The notes beneath the pieces were generated by a model. That model saw only the letters and a program-made list of their open reading frames with translations, searched no databases and was not told the DNA's origin. Positions 18,702-28,875 of a DNA stretch of 64,000 nucleotides are shown here, piece after piece (the first letter of the stretch is position 1; each line of letters starts with the position of its first letter). The DNA is from JBNLBS01 sp050303415 (GTDB taxonomy: Bacteria > Pseudomonadota > Gammaproteobacteria > Methylococcales > Methylomonadaceae), in NCBI GenBank assembly GCA_050303415.1, contig JBNLBS010000019.1:1-64000 (forward strand), written 5' to 3'. The translations under genes and the position numbers were made by a program.

Positions 18702-19472
18702 ATGTTAAAAGAAACTCAACTTTTTTCCATTCTGATTGCGGATGACAATGAAATCAATCGTTTATTACTCAGTCATCAACTGGAACAGTACACGCAAAAT
18801 ATTACCATGGCCAAAAATGGAAATGAAGCTTTGGAATATTTTCAAAAAAACAAATTTGATCTTATCTTACTTGACCTGCAAATGCCCGGCTATAGCGGCT
18901 TTGAATTGATTAAACAATGCCGCGTTAAAGATTGTATTAACACCAATACACCAACCGTCGCTATAACCGCTCACGCCAGAGACAGCCAACGTAAAGATAT
19001 CATCGCCCTGGGCTTTGATGAATGTCTGATAAAACCCGTATTAGCTGAACAGCTGGCTGAAATTATCAATCTATGGTTGCCGGAGAAACCCGAGGATAAA
19101 AATATATCGTCATCACCAGACTACATACAAATCATGTTAGACAAAACTAACTATAATTACGCACTTACTCACACGATATTCGACAAACTATTTAGCGAAC
19201 TGCCCGAACAACTGGCTTCCATTAAAAACCTAATGGAAATAGAACAATTTAAAAATGCAATGGATTTAGCTCACAAACTTTTAGGCACCGTCAGTTTTTG
19301 TGGTTTTAATGATATAAAAGAACCCTGTGCACAATTGGAAAGCGCTCTGTTAAACCAACAAAACTCTGAAGGATGGTACTATTTCAACCTGGTTCAAGAA
19401 CGGACCGAGGAATTATGCGCTCAACAAGACGATATTATGAATAAACTTAATAATGCACTGAGCCCACAATAA
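18702..19472 (+). CDS. Receiver plus HPt domain protein (orphan phosphorelay component)
   Basis: 256 aa. The start is the ATG at 18702 with AAGGA upstream; an in-frame TTG six bases earlier is less likely. The receiver domain (about 7-125) has DDNEINR, phospho-acceptor aspartate in LILLDLQMPGYSG, and LIKPV. The C-terminal HPt domain (about 155-245) carries a histidine in DLAHKLLGTVSFCG. There is no kinase or DNA-binding domain and no adjacent partner, so it probably moves phosphate between a distant hybrid kinase and another regulator. Confidence 0.85.
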   Translation: MLKETQLFSILIADDNEINRLLLSHQLEQYTQNITMAKNGNEALEYFQKNKFDLILLDLQMPGYSGFELIKQCRVKDCINTNTPTVAITAHARDSQRKDIIALGFDECLIKPVLAEQLAEIINLWLPEKPEDKNISSSPDYIQIMLDKTNYNYALTHTIFDKLFSELPEQLASIKNLMEIEQFKNAMDLAHKLLGTVSFCGFNDIKEPCAQLESALLNQQNSEGWYYFNLVQERTEELCAQQDDIMNKLNNALSPQ

Positions 19473-19487
19473 GCCCATTTATTTTAA

Positions 19488-19523
19488 GCTATAAAAAAAG
19501 CCCTTTCGGGCTTTTTTTATAGC
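19488..19523. terminator. Bidirectional terminator between the receiver-HPt gene and fimV
   Basis: Perfect 16-bp inverted repeat around a 4-nt loop (tttc). The stem runs GCTATAAAAAAAGCCC and its complement, giving a GC-rich top and U/A-rich base readable from either strand. It sits between two convergent genes. Confidence 0.92.
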
Positions 19524-19538
19524 TAAATGCTTAACACT

Positions 19539-22463
19539 TTAACCTAAACTGTCGATTATCGATTGAGCCACTTCTTTTTGTTTTTCATTCCCTTTCTCTA
19601 AAACTTCCCGGGCCATTGACTCAGCTGCTTCCTTATCATCCATTCCCAAATAGGCTCTTGCTAAATCAATCTTGGTTTCAAATTCATCCATGTCGGTTAG
19701 GTCAGTAACATTTTGCTCTGAACTCTGCTCTTGATTTTCAGTATCAGGAAAATCAAGATCAAAATCGAAGTCGGATTCATCAATTGTCTTTTCCTCTTCA
19801 GCGTCAGATTCTTGTTCCAAGCCTTCCGGTAATTCAAGCGAATCTAATGAAATGCCTGACTCTTCTGTCTTCTCAAGAGTTCCTTCCTCCTCAAGAGGCA
19901 ACTCAAAATCAAAATCTATTGATTCAATTTCTTCAGTATTTTCCGATGCAGCCTGTACTGAACTATCTGATGTATCAGCGACGTTTTCATTCGGCAAATC
20001 CAGTGAATCTAAATCAAAGTCCAGTGTCCGGTCTTCAGCTATTTCAGGCTTTTCCTTAGCCTCAACCTGCATATCGGAGTCCAAATCAAAGCTATCCAAA
20101 TCAAAGTCTAACGTATGATTATCAATTTCCTGCACAGTCTCAGTCTCGGCCTTTATCTCAGTGACAGAGTCAGCCATAAAACTTTCTTCCGGTTCAGCTT
20201 CTGATGATTGCACCTCATCCTTCGGCTCATCAACAGCGGGTTCTTTTTCCAAATCCTCCGCCATAATATCTTCAACCGAATCATCTAAAGATAAATCAAA
20301 ATCCAAAGCATCCAAGTCATCCGTATCCTCAAACTCTGACTGCTTTTCCTGTTCAAGATCATCATTTACCTGCTCAGCAGGGGATGCCTTTGCTTCTGTG
20401 TCGGAAGCTGCATTTTCAGCTGTCGTTCCAGCTTCGGACAAGCTTAACTCCGAATCAGGACTGAGTTCTTTTCTCATCTCCAACAACTTATCCCAAAAAG
20501 CACTGTCTTCCTGCTTTCCTTCGGCGGCCAGCTGATTACTATACTCGTCAAACGCCTGCAAATTTTCATTGGCATAAAAAATTTCAAGCAATTTTAATTT
20601 GCATTCATCGCGCTCCGGCTGATCTATTATTGCCTGACGCATTAATTCTTCAGCTTGTTGATACCGACCATAAGCTAAATAAACATCTGCTTCAGAGACG
20701 GGGTCCACTTCCGTTTGTTCGGTTTCAAAAGCATCAAAATCTGTTGCTGAAGAAAAATCGCTGATAAACGAACTTTCGCCAGTATTGCCGATATCATAAC
20801 TGGCATTATCTTCCATAATAGGAACAGCCAGCGCTTCATCCGTATTAGGCAGATTAATTTCAGACGTTGCAGCAAACATGCTTTCGCTATTGGTTTGCTC
20901 CTCAACTTTGCGCTTACGCCACCACAACACACCTAATCCGCCAAAAATTAGTGCCGCCCCCCCTGCAATAATCCATGTAAACAGTCCTATTCCCGAATCA
21001 TCCGTTATAACTTCGGGTTTTGGTTTTACTCTTGTACGTACTTTTTCTTTTTTCGGTTCTTCGGATTTGATTACAGCGGGCTTGCTTGCCTCAGGAGTCG
21101 CTTCCGGTTTTTTTACTGTGGGTTTGGCTGCAGTAGCCGGTGCAGTAGTAGCTGTCGCTGTTGTTGATGCAACTTTTCCCTGGTCACCCTGTGTCTGCTG
21201 TGCTACTTGTTTTGAAGTTTCCTCTGCAACCTGATCCGGTTGAATACTTGTCTGTGATTTTGCAACTGAATCGATTGACGCCTTCTCTTCTTCACTTACT
21301 GTTGCTTCCTTCGGCTGTGTTCTATTTTGTAATGCAGCTATCTGGGCATCTTTTAATGCCAACATTTTCTGCATCATCATCAGTTGCTGTTCCAGGCGCT
21401 CTAACTTAATTCTCAAACTAGCCGTTTCTTCAGTCTCAGCAGTTTTTGTTTCAACAGTCACTGCCGTTTCATCAACCTTAGCACCTTCATCACCCGGCAC
21501 ATCATCCGTCTCACCGGCGGCCAGAACAACATCTTCTGCAATATCCTCTTCTGTTGGTGCAACTAACGTTAATTTACTGTCAATTTCCGGTTGTTTCTCC
21601 TCAGCAACTGGTTCAGACTTTTTCTCAGAAACCGGTTGTATCCGGCCCTGCCACACTTTATTTTGTCTGTTATACTCCGCCAACGCCTGCGTACGTGAAA
21701 TTTTAATAATTTCATTCTTTTCAGGAACGTCTATAGAGGCATTTGCCATCAGGGCATTAATATTCTTCTTATAGAAAGCTTTCGGATTTGCCTCATATAA
21801 AGCAATAACCATCTGTTCCGTGGCAACATCATCATTATTATTGACCCTTTCAGCCACTTTCCAAAGCGTATCGCCTTTATCAGCAGTTGTCGTCTTTACC
21901 TGTCCCTCTGTTGTCACGGCAGTCTGCTGCACTTCCTTAGCAGGAGCCTCCGGTGACTCCACCTGAAAGTCCTTAGTCACAGCCGCCGCTTTAGGTTCAG
22001 TTTTTTCAACAGCAGGTTTGGACGTTACGGTTACTGGCACCACAGTTTGCTGATAAGTAGCCGGTGGATCCACCAAAACTGTAAATTCACGATAAAGCCT
22101 GCCTTTAGGCCAGGTTACCTCCAGCATAAAATCAAGAAAGGGCTCTTTTAAAGCTTCTGATGATGTTAGCTTGATACTAATTGAACCATCTGCTCGAGCT
22201 ATTTTTTCAAATTTAATTTTTGATAAAAAATAGTTCCAGGTAATACCGGCTTCGTCAAACTTATCAGGAGAAGCCAGTTTTACCTTAATATCATCAATAT
22301 GCTCACCAACGGAAACTTCCAAACCGATCTCTGCATCGAGATTTTGATTAAGAGCCGAATGCAATTTTATATCGCCAATTCCCAATGGATACCCGCTCGC
22401 CGGAGCCAATAACGATACTAGCGCTATAGTCTTAGTTAAATTGCGCACTACATTCTCCTTCAC
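19539..22463 (-). CDS. fimV: FimV/HubP family polar hub protein
   Basis: 974 aa. There is a signal peptide (cleavage near residue 25), then the conserved FimV N-terminal domain (LGIGDIKLHSALNQNLDAEIGLEV), a LysM peptidoglycan-binding domain near 200-255 (GDTLWKVAERVN), a coiled coil (about 345-375), a membrane helix (GLFTWIIAGGAALIFGGLGVLWW), and a long acidic Asp/Glu-rich cytoplasmic region. The last is punctuated by FDFDLDSLDL-type motifs and ends in a FimV C-terminal helix bundle (KIDLARAYLGMDDKEAAESMA). Relatives organise cell poles, pili and flagella. Position after asd matches Pseudomonas. Confidence 0.93.
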   Translation of the reverse strand: MKENVVRNLTKTIALVSLLAPASGYPLGIGDIKLHSALNQNLDAEIGLEVSVGEHIDDIKVKLASPDKFDEAGITWNYFLSKIKFEKIARADGSISIKLTSSEALKEPFLDFMLEVTWPKGRLYREFTVLVDPPATYQQTVVPVTVTSKPAVEKTEPKAAAVTKDFQVESPEAPAKEVQQTAVTTEGQVKTTTADKGDTLWKVAERVNNNDDVATEQMVIALYEANPKAFYKKNINALMANASIDVPEKNEIIKISRTQALAEYNRQNKVWQGRIQPVSEKKSEPVAEEKQPEIDSKLTLVAPTEEDIAEDVVLAAGETDDVPGDEGAKVDETAVTVETKTAETEETASLRIKLERLEQQLMMMQKMLALKDAQIAALQNRTQPKEATVSEEEKASIDSVAKSQTSIQPDQVAEETSKQVAQQTQGDQGKVASTTATATTAPATAAKPTVKKPEATPEASKPAVIKSEEPKKEKVRTRVKPKPEVITDDSGIGLFTWIIAGGAALIFGGLGVLWWRKRKVEEQTNSESMFAATSEINLPNTDEALAVPIMEDNASYDIGNTGESSFISDFSSATDFDAFETEQTEVDPVSEADVYLAYGRYQQAEELMRQAIIDQPERDECKLKLLEIFYANENLQAFDEYSNQLAAEGKQEDSAFWDKLLEMRKELSPDSELSLSEAGTTAENAASDTEAKASPAEQVNDDLEQEKQSEFEDTDDLDALDFDLSLDDSVEDIMAEDLEKEPAVDEPKDEVQSSEAEPEESFMADSVTEIKAETETVQEIDNHTLDFDLDSFDLDSDMQVEAKEKPEIAEDRTLDFDLDSLDLPNENVADTSDSSVQAASENTEEIESIDFDFELPLEEEGTLEKTEESGISLDSLELPEGLEQESDAEEEKTIDESDFDFDLDFPDTENQEQSSEQNVTDLTDMDEFETKIDLARAYLGMDDKEAAESMAREVLEKGNEKQKEVAQSIIDSLG

Positions 22464-22517
22464 ACAAATTCGCCATACTCTCTATCTATAACAATAAAAT
22501 ATACAACTAAGCTTAGC

Positions 22518-23540
22518 CTAGATGTAATTTTTTACTAGTTCTTCGGCAATTTGAACGCTATTTAATGCCGCTCCTTTACGAACATTATCTCCAACCACCC
22601 ATAAATCAATACCTTTTGGATGTGAAATATCTTCGCGAATCCGGCCAACAAAAACATCATCATTCCCTGAAGACTCGGTAACAGCCGTTGGATATCCGCC
22701 ATCTTTATGCTCATCCATTACCGTTACACCAGGCGCGTTAATTAATAAATTGCGCACACTGTCTGCATCAATTTTATTTCGTGTTTCAATATGCACAGCT
22801 TCAGAGTGACCATAAAAAACCGGCACCCTAACCGCAGTAGGGTTGACATTGATAGTTTCATCACCCAGAATTTTGCGCGTCTCCCAAACCATTTTCATTT
22901 CTTCTTTGGTATAGCCATTGTCCATAAACACATCAATTTGCGGCAATACATTAAAAGCAATCTGCTTTGGATAAACTTTTGCTTCAATTGGCTTACCATT
23001 CAAAAGCCTAGAGGTTTGTTGAACAACCTCCTCTATACCTTGCTTCCCCGTACCGGAAACCGCCTGATAAGTACAAACATTGATTCGCTCAATACCCACC
23101 GCATCATAAATCGGTTTTAATGCCACTAACATTTGAATTGTGGAACAATTCGGGTTGGCAATAATCCCTCTCGTCGTGTATTCAGCAACTTTATCCGGGT
23201 TAACCTCAGGGACCACCAGGGGAATATCATCGTCATAACGAAATTGTGAGGTGTTATCAATCACCACACAACCTGCTGCCGCAGCTTTAGGAGCATATTC
23301 AGCAGAAATGGACGCGCCGGCAGAAAACAATCCGATTTGAACTTTGGAAAAATCAAATTCGGCCAAATCCTGAACCGTTAAACTGCCGCCATTAAAGGCT
23401 ATTTTCTTTCCCACCGAACGACTACTGGCCAGGGCATATACCTCACCGACTGGAAATTTACGTTCTTCCAGTATTGACAACATGGCTTCACCAACCGCAC
23501 CGGTTGCACCGACAACGGCAACATTATATTTTTTACTCAT
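22518..23540 (-). CDS. asd: Aspartate-semialdehyde dehydrogenase
   Basis: 340 aa. NADP-binding GATGAVGEAML at the N-terminus, catalytic cysteine C132 in IANPNCSTIQM, and histidine region PVFYGHSEAVHIE. It reduces aspartyl phosphate to the semialdehyde, the branch point to lysine/diaminopimelate, threonine and methionine. Its start overlaps the leuB stop by one base; fimV follows 54 bp downstream. Confidence 0.97.
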   Translation of the reverse strand: MSKKYNVAVVGATGAVGEAMLSILEERKFPVGEVYALASSRSVGKKIAFNGGSLTVQDLAEFDFSKVQIGLFSAGASISAEYAPKAAAAGCVVIDNTSQFRYDDDIPLVVPEVNPDKVAEYTTRGIIANPNCSTIQMLVALKPIYDAVGIERINVCTYQAVSGTGKQGIEEVVQQTSRLLNGKPIEAKVYPKQIAFNVLPQIDVFMDNGYTKEEMKMVWETRKILGDETINVNPTAVRVPVFYGHSEAVHIETRNKIDADSVRNLLINAPGVTVMDEHKDGGYPTAVTESSGNDDVFVGRIREDISHPKGIDLWVVGDNVRKGAALNSVQIAEELVKNYI

Positions 23541-24628
23541 TAAACTGCTCCATTCTGTAAGGCGGCAACAATCGCATCACCCATTTCAGATGTATTCACT
23601 TTTCTCATACCCTCAGAATATATATCCTCGGTACGAATATTTGCATCCAATGCAGCATTAACTGCCGCTTCAATTCTATCTGCGGCTTCCGCCTCATCAA
23701 AGGTATAACGCAACATCATTGCTGCGGACAGAATAGTTGCAATCGGATTGGCAATACCCTGTCCTGCAATATCCGGTGCTGAACCATGAATCGGCTCATA
23801 CATACCCTTACCATTAGCATCTAACGACGCCGATGGCAGCATGCCAATCGAACCGGTCAACATTGCAGCGGTATCTGACAAGATATCACCGAACATATTG
23901 GTGGTAACCATCACATCAAACTGCTTCGGGGCCCTAACCAACTGCATGGAAGCATTATCAACATACATATGAGTAACGTCTACATCCGGATAATCTTTTG
24001 CCACTTCATCAACCACTTCTCGCCACAATTCCGTGCACTCCAACACATTTGCCTTATCCACAGAACATAAGCGTTTATTACGCTTTTGTGCAATGTCAAA
24101 GGCTGAATGAGCGATACGCCTTATTTCCGACTCGGTATAAACCAGCGTGTTATACCCCTGACGCTCACCATCTTCCAGTATTTTTATGCCGCGAGGCTGG
24201 CCAAAATAAATACCACCGGTTAACTCTCTTACAATCATTAAATCCAAACCGGAAACCACTTCCGGTTTTAAGGTAGACGCATCCACCAATTGTGGATATA
24301 GAATGGCCGGCCGTAAATTGGAAAACAATTCCAATACCGATCTTAAACCCAGCAAACCTTTTTCCGGTCTAAGCGCAATATCCAACGACTCCCATTTTCG
24401 CCCCCCAACTGCACCCAATAACACGGCATCTGCTTGTTTAACCAACTCTATAGTGTGCTGTGGAAACGGCGAACCATACTCATCAAAGGCTGCCCCACCG
24501 ATTAAGCCATTTTCAAACTCCAGACCCAAACCCATTTGATTATTTAAACACTGCAAAACCTTAATCGCTTCTGCAATGATTTCCGGGCCTATCCCGTCCC
24601 CCGGTAGAACTGCAATTTTTTTCGTCAT
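23540..24628 (-). CDS. leuB: 3-isopropylmalate dehydrogenase
   Basis: 362 aa. It shows IAVLPGDGIGPEI, VLLGAVGGRKWE, RELTGGIYFGQPRG, and the metal/NAD site MFGDILSDTAAMLTGSIGMLPSASL. It catalyses the oxidative decarboxylation step of leucine synthesis. It lies 42 bp after leuD and overlaps asd. Confidence 0.97.
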   Translation of the reverse strand: MTKKIAVLPGDGIGPEIIAEAIKVLQCLNNQMGLGLEFENGLIGGAAFDEYGSPFPQHTIELVKQADAVLLGAVGGRKWESLDIALRPEKGLLGLRSVLELFSNLRPAILYPQLVDASTLKPEVVSGLDLMIVRELTGGIYFGQPRGIKILEDGERQGYNTLVYTESEIRRIAHSAFDIAQKRNKRLCSVDKANVLECTELWREVVDEVAKDYPDVDVTHMYVDNASMQLVRAPKQFDVMVTTNMFGDILSDTAAMLTGSIGMLPSASLDANGKGMYEPIHGSAPDIAGQGIANPIATILSAAMMLRYTFDEAEAADRIEAAVNAALDANIRTEDIYSEGMRKVNTSEMGDAIVAALQNGAV

Positions 24629-24670
24629 TAATTAACCCTATTTTCGTACAAATTGTTGTTTGTCAGAATA

Positions 24671-25306
24671 TTAATCAGCAAACAACCATGGTGCTCTTTT
24701 CGCACGTTCTTTTTCATAGGCTTTGATTTTGTCGGCATGTTGCAGAGATAAGGCAATATCATCCAAACCATTTAACAGGCGATATCTGCGATTTTCATCG
24801 ACCTCAAAACTCAAACTGCGGCCTGACGGTGTGGTAATGGTTTGCTGTTCCAAATCAATGGTTAATTGGTAGCCGGGCTCCAGTTCCTTAAACAATTCAT
24901 CGACCAGGTCGGCAGCCAGAACAATCGGCAACAAACCGTTCTTAAAACAGTTGTTATAAAAAATATCGGCAAAACTGGGCGCTATAATGGCTCTAAAACC
25001 ATAATCCTCCAATGCCCAGGGTGCATGCTCTCGGGATGAACCACAGCCGAAATTTTCCCGGGTTAATAAAATCTCAGCGCCTTGATATTCAGGCTTGTTC
25101 AAGACAAAATCCTGATTCAAAGGTCGGTTGGTACAATCCATTTCCGGCTCACCATGATCCAGATACCGCCATTCATCAAATAAATAGGGGCCAAAACCGG
25201 CACGTCTGATGGATTTTAAAAACTGCTTGGGAATAATGGCATCTGTATCTATGTTTGCCCTATCCAAAGGTGCAACCAATGCGCTTACTTTTTTAAATGC
25301 TTTCAT
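24671..25306 (-). CDS. leuD: 3-isopropylmalate dehydratase small subunit
   Basis: 211 aa. Family signatures are ANIDTDAIIPKQFLKSI and FGCGSSREHAPWALEDYGFRAIIAPSFADIF. It pairs with LeuC to isomerise isopropylmalate. It lies 15 bp after leuC. Confidence 0.97.
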   Translation of the reverse strand: MKAFKKVSALVAPLDRANIDTDAIIPKQFLKSIRRAGFGPYLFDEWRYLDHGEPEMDCTNRPLNQDFVLNKPEYQGAEILLTRENFGCGSSREHAPWALEDYGFRAIIAPSFADIFYNNCFKNGLLPIVLAADLVDELFKELEPGYQLTIDLEQQTITTPSGRSLSFEVDENRRYRLLNGLDDIALSLQHADKIKAYEKERAKRAPWLFAD

Positions 25307-25321
25307 GACTACAACACCTGA

Positions 25322-26725
25322 TTAAAGAGATCTGACATCAACAAAATGACCGGCTATAGCCGCGGCTGCCGCCATAGCAGGGCTAACCAGATGAGTACGA
25401 CCACCGTATCCTTGTCTGCCTTCAAAATTACGGTTGGAGGTTGAAGCACAACGCTCTCCTTCGTCCAGCCTGTCGGCATTCATAGCCAAACACATGGAGC
25501 AACCCGGCTCACGCCATTCAAACCCTGCGTCAATAAAGATTTTGTCCAGACCTTCCGCTTCGGCTTGCTGTTTAATCAAACCGGAGCCCGGTACCATTAA
25601 AGCCAGCTTGATATTATCAGCCACCTTTTTGCCCTTGATCACTTCTGCAGCGGCACGAATATCTTCAATTCTTGAATTGGTACACGAACCGATAAACACC
25701 TTATCCAGCTTAATATCGGTAATCGCCTGCCCTGCTTTAAGATCCATATATTGCAATGCTCGCGTAATACTTTGCTTTTTAACTTCATCGGCTTCATTAG
25801 CCGGATCCGGCACCACATCATCAATCGCTACCACCATCTCCGGCGACGTCCCCCAAGTGACTTGCGGTTTAATGCTGGCAGCATCGAATTCAATCACTTT
25901 ATCAAATACCGCATCAGCATCAGAATGCAATTGACGCCACATACGTTCAGCCATAAACCAGTCATCACCCTTCGGAGATAAAGGCCGGTCTCGATAATAA
26001 TCGATAGTAGTATCATCGACCGCGATTAAACCTGCACGGGCACCGGCTTCGATCGCCATATTACAGACAGTCATTCTGCCTTCCATCGACAACGCCTGAA
26101 TCGCCTCACCGGCAAACTCGATGGCATAGCCGGTACCACCGGCAGTACCGATTTCACCAATAATGGCCAACACAATATCTTTGGCCGTGATACCGGCTTT
26201 AACCTGACCATTGACTTTTATCAGCAGATTTTTCGATTTTTTCTGCATCAAACACTGCGTAGCCAAGGCATGTTCCACTTCTGATGTCCCTATACCGAAC
26301 GCTAAAGCCCCGGATGCGCCATGGGTTGAAGTATGCGAGTCACCACAAACCACTGTCATACCGGGTAAAGTGGCGCCTTGTTCCGGCCCCACAACATGGA
26401 CGATGCCCTGACGGATATCAGCCATATTAAACTCGGTAATACCGAACTCGGTACAGTTCTTTTCCAGCGTTTCCACCTGTAGACGGGAAACCGGATCAAC
26501 GATGCCTTCATTCCGGTCGGTCGTAGGTACATTATGATCGGCCACCGCCAGATTTCTTGACGTACGCCAGGGTTGCCTTCCGGCCAGACGCAAACCTTCA
26601 AATGCCTGAGGTGAAGTCACCTCATGGACTAATTGACGATCAATATAAATAAGGCAGGAACCATCATCTTCTGTATAAACAACATGATCGTCCCATAATT
26701 TGTCATATAAAGTTTTACCTGACAT
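25322..26725 (-). CDS. leuC: 3-isopropylmalate dehydratase large subunit
   Basis: 467 aa. An aconitase-type iron-sulfur enzyme: CGDSHTSTHGA, the cluster cysteines in IGSCTNSR and EPGCSMC, and SNRNFEGRQG. First gene of the leuC-leuD-leuB-asd-fimV run; leuA is not adjacent. No leader peptide rich in leucine codons is apparent upstream. Confidence 0.97.
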   Translation of the reverse strand: MSGKTLYDKLWDDHVVYTEDDGSCLIYIDRQLVHEVTSPQAFEGLRLAGRQPWRTSRNLAVADHNVPTTDRNEGIVDPVSRLQVETLEKNCTEFGITEFNMADIRQGIVHVVGPEQGATLPGMTVVCGDSHTSTHGASGALAFGIGTSEVEHALATQCLMQKKSKNLLIKVNGQVKAGITAKDIVLAIIGEIGTAGGTGYAIEFAGEAIQALSMEGRMTVCNMAIEAGARAGLIAVDDTTIDYYRDRPLSPKGDDWFMAERMWRQLHSDADAVFDKVIEFDAASIKPQVTWGTSPEMVVAIDDVVPDPANEADEVKKQSITRALQYMDLKAGQAITDIKLDKVFIGSCTNSRIEDIRAAAEVIKGKKVADNIKLALMVPGSGLIKQQAEAEGLDKIFIDAGFEWREPGCSMCLAMNADRLDEGERCASTSNRNFEGRQGYGGRTHLVSPAMAAAAAIAGHFVDVRSL

Positions 26726-26802
26726 AGAAGCTTCTTTAGTATCGTTACTACAACTGTTTGCAATAAATTATTCCACTGTAAAACAAGCGAAATAAACCTG
26801 AA

Positions 26803-27441
26803 TCAACCTAACACAGCAAAGATTTTACTGGTAATTTCATCCACTGTACCGACCCCGGCAACAGAATCAAACTTTACCTGGGCACTTTCAGCTGAATAAT
26901 AGTCGACCAATGGCTTGGTTTGTTCATGATAAACATTTAAACGTTTACGTACCGTATCTTCTTTATCATCATCGCGCTGAATCAAAGCTTCACCAGTAAC
27001 ATCGTCCACACCGTCAACTTTAGGCGGGTTAAATTCTATATGATAGGTACGGCCCGACTGCTGATGCACCCGGCGTCCCGCCATACGTTTAATAATCTGC
27101 TCGTCATCCACCTGAATTTCAATAACATGATCTATTTCAACGCCCATAGCCAACAAGCCTTCGGCCTGCGCAATAGTGCGGGGGAAACCGTCCAGCAAAA
27201 AGCCTTTTTCACAATCGGAGGCTTTAATTCTTTCTTTAATCAGACCCAAGATAATGTCATCCGATACCAGACCACCGGCATCCATTACTTTTTTAGCTTC
27301 CACCCCCAAAGGTGACCCTTCACGAACTGCCGAGCGCAGCATATCACCCGTTGAAATCTGAGGAATACCGTATTTCTCAGTAATAAACTGTGCTTGAGTT
27401 CCTTTACCCGAACCCGGACTACCTAAAAGGATGATACGCAT
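26803..27441 (-). CDS. adk: Adenylate kinase
   Basis: 212 aa from ATG at 27441, preceded by GGAGT; an in-frame TTG 15 bases upstream is rejected. P-loop GSPGSGKGTQ (about 7-16), FLLDGFPRT, and a LID domain (RRVHQQSGRTYHIEFNPPKVDGVDDVTGE) of the long form without zinc cysteines. It balances ATP, ADP and AMP. Separate from the leu operon by 77 bp. Confidence 0.96.
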   Translation of the reverse strand: MRIILLGSPGSGKGTQAQFITEKYGIPQISTGDMLRSAVREGSPLGVEAKKVMDAGGLVSDDIILGLIKERIKASDCEKGFLLDGFPRTIAQAEGLLAMGVEIDHVIEIQVDDEQIIKRMAGRRVHQQSGRTYHIEFNPPKVDGVDDVTGEALIQRDDDKEDTVRKRLNVYHEQTKPLVDYYSAESAQVKFDSVAGVGTVDEITSKIFAVLG

Positions 27442-27611
27442 AAAAAATAACTCCAATTCGTTTGCTATTTAAAATTATAAATCGTAAAAATATTAAGGTA
27501 TTTTTACCAGTCAACGTCTATTTTATAACAAATAGATGGTTTAATCTCTTGTAAAAAAAGCTTCACTTCCTTATTCTTAGCACTTTGACATCAATTCTGG
27601 AGAAAAAAATT

Positions 27612-28085
27612 ATGCGCGTCGGAGATTTAATGACCACACAAGTGTTTACTGTCGAACCGCATGACATGATTGATCGCGTTTTTTTCTTGATTCATTATGA
27701 AAAAATTCGCCATTTACCCGTCATAGAAAAAGGTAAAGTAGTGGGTATCGTATCCGATAGAGATCTATACAAAACACTAGGCCCAAAAAGCAATTCCAAT
27801 ACAATTACAACAGCCGCTCCCGGTAGCACCGAACTTCATGTTATTCCCAAAAAAGTTCAAAATATCATGCACCGTGGCGTGATTACCGTTACTGCTGACA
27901 CCTATGCTTCAGAAGCAGCAGCATTAATGGCCGACAAAAAAATCGGCGCACTTCCTGTGGTCGATGACAAAAACAAAATTATCGGCATATTATCGGCTAC
28001 TGATATTCTGAGAGTCTTTTCCAAAATTGAAAAAGCCAAAGAAAAAAGAGAAGAAAGAATTGCTGCCGGTGTAAGTCACACATAG
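27612..28085 (+). CDS. CBS-domain pair protein
   Basis: 157 aa from ATG at 27612 (GGAG 9 bp upstream). Two CBS motifs: residues about 3-58 (MTTQVFTVEPHDMIDRVFFLIHYEKIRHLPVIEKGKVVGIVSDRDLYK) and 80-140 (IMHRGVITVTADTYASEAAALMADKKIGALPVV). Such stand-alone pairs bind adenine nucleotides and act as energy sensors; the partner is unknown. Its neighbour adk is divergent and also deals with adenylate ratios, which may be coincidence. Confidence 0.85.
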   Translation: MRVGDLMTTQVFTVEPHDMIDRVFFLIHYEKIRHLPVIEKGKVVGIVSDRDLYKTLGPKSNSNTITTAAPGSTELHVIPKKVQNIMHRGVITVTADTYASEAAALMADKKIGALPVVDDKNKIIGILSATDILRVFSKIEKAKEKREERIAAGVSHT

Positions 28086-28111
28086 AACAACAGAGCAACA
28101 TGTATTAGATT

Positions 28112-28138
28112 AAAAGCCCCTCATAATGGGGCTTTTTT
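28112..28138 (+). terminator. Intrinsic terminator after the CBS gene
   Basis: 9-bp stem AAAAGCCCC / GGGGCTTTT around a 7-nt loop, followed by Ts, 26 bp after the CBS stop codon. Confidence 0.9.
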
Positions 28139-28150
28139 AATGGAAAAAGC

Positions 28151-28717
28151 ATGGACACAGAAAATATTATTGCGCAAACCCAGTTATGGCTGGAAAAAGT
28201 TATTATTGCTTACAATATCTGCCCATTTGCCAAACCCGTACAGCAACAACGGCGAATACACTACATTGTTATCTGCAGCAATGATATAGAATCCGGTTTG
28301 CAAGCATTAATCCAGGCCTGCCATCAGCTGGATACCGAGACAAAAATTGAAACCACGTTGCTCATTTACCCAAACGCCTTTAGCAAATTTGACGACTACC
28401 TGGAGTTTTTAGACTATGCCAACGCACTGTTAGTTGACCAAGGCTATGAAGGCATTTACCAACTGGCCAGCTTTCATCCCGACTATTGTTTTCAAAATGC
28501 ACCGGATGATGACCCGGCCAACTACACCAACCGTTCACCTTATCCAATGCTGCATCTGATCCGCGAGGCCAGCATAGAAAAAGCCCTGCAAAGTTACCCG
28601 GATCCGGAACAAATTCCACAACGCAATATAAAACTAACCCGAAAACTGGGGCTAAAAAAAATGCAGGACCTGCTAGCAGCTTGCTATCAAACTTCAGTCG
28701 CAAAAAACGATAACTAA
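28151..28717 (+). CDS. DUF1415 family protein
   Basis: 188 aa, soluble. It matches the DUF1415 family by NICPFAKPV near residue 22, the aromatic-rich YEGIYQLASFHPDYCF and the downstream PDDDPANYTNRSPYPMLHLIREASIEKAL. Conserved cysteine and histidine residues are present, but no reaction has been assigned to the family that I know of. It starts just after the terminator of the preceding gene. Confidence 0.82.
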   Translation: MDTENIIAQTQLWLEKVIIAYNICPFAKPVQQQRRIHYIVICSNDIESGLQALIQACHQLDTETKIETTLLIYPNAFSKFDDYLEFLDYANALLVDQGYEGIYQLASFHPDYCFQNAPDDDPANYTNRSPYPMLHLIREASIEKALQSYPDPEQIPQRNIKLTRKLGLKKMQDLLAACYQTSVAKNDN

Positions 28718-28875
28718 TAACCTCCGGCTTCGGCACATTATGAGTTCGGTGATTAAATTGTTTGCATAGACTTATGTTCGGAAAAATATTGACACATCAT
28801 ATTCGATTCACTATCTTTCATAACACACAGTGTAAGTAAGCAATTACTTACAATCCTTTCAATTATTTTTCAACC

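Noticed and set aside
26726..26802. Leucine attenuator before leuC
   Set aside because: Only a short upstream gap exists before adk, without a Leu-rich leader peptide or terminator hairpin.
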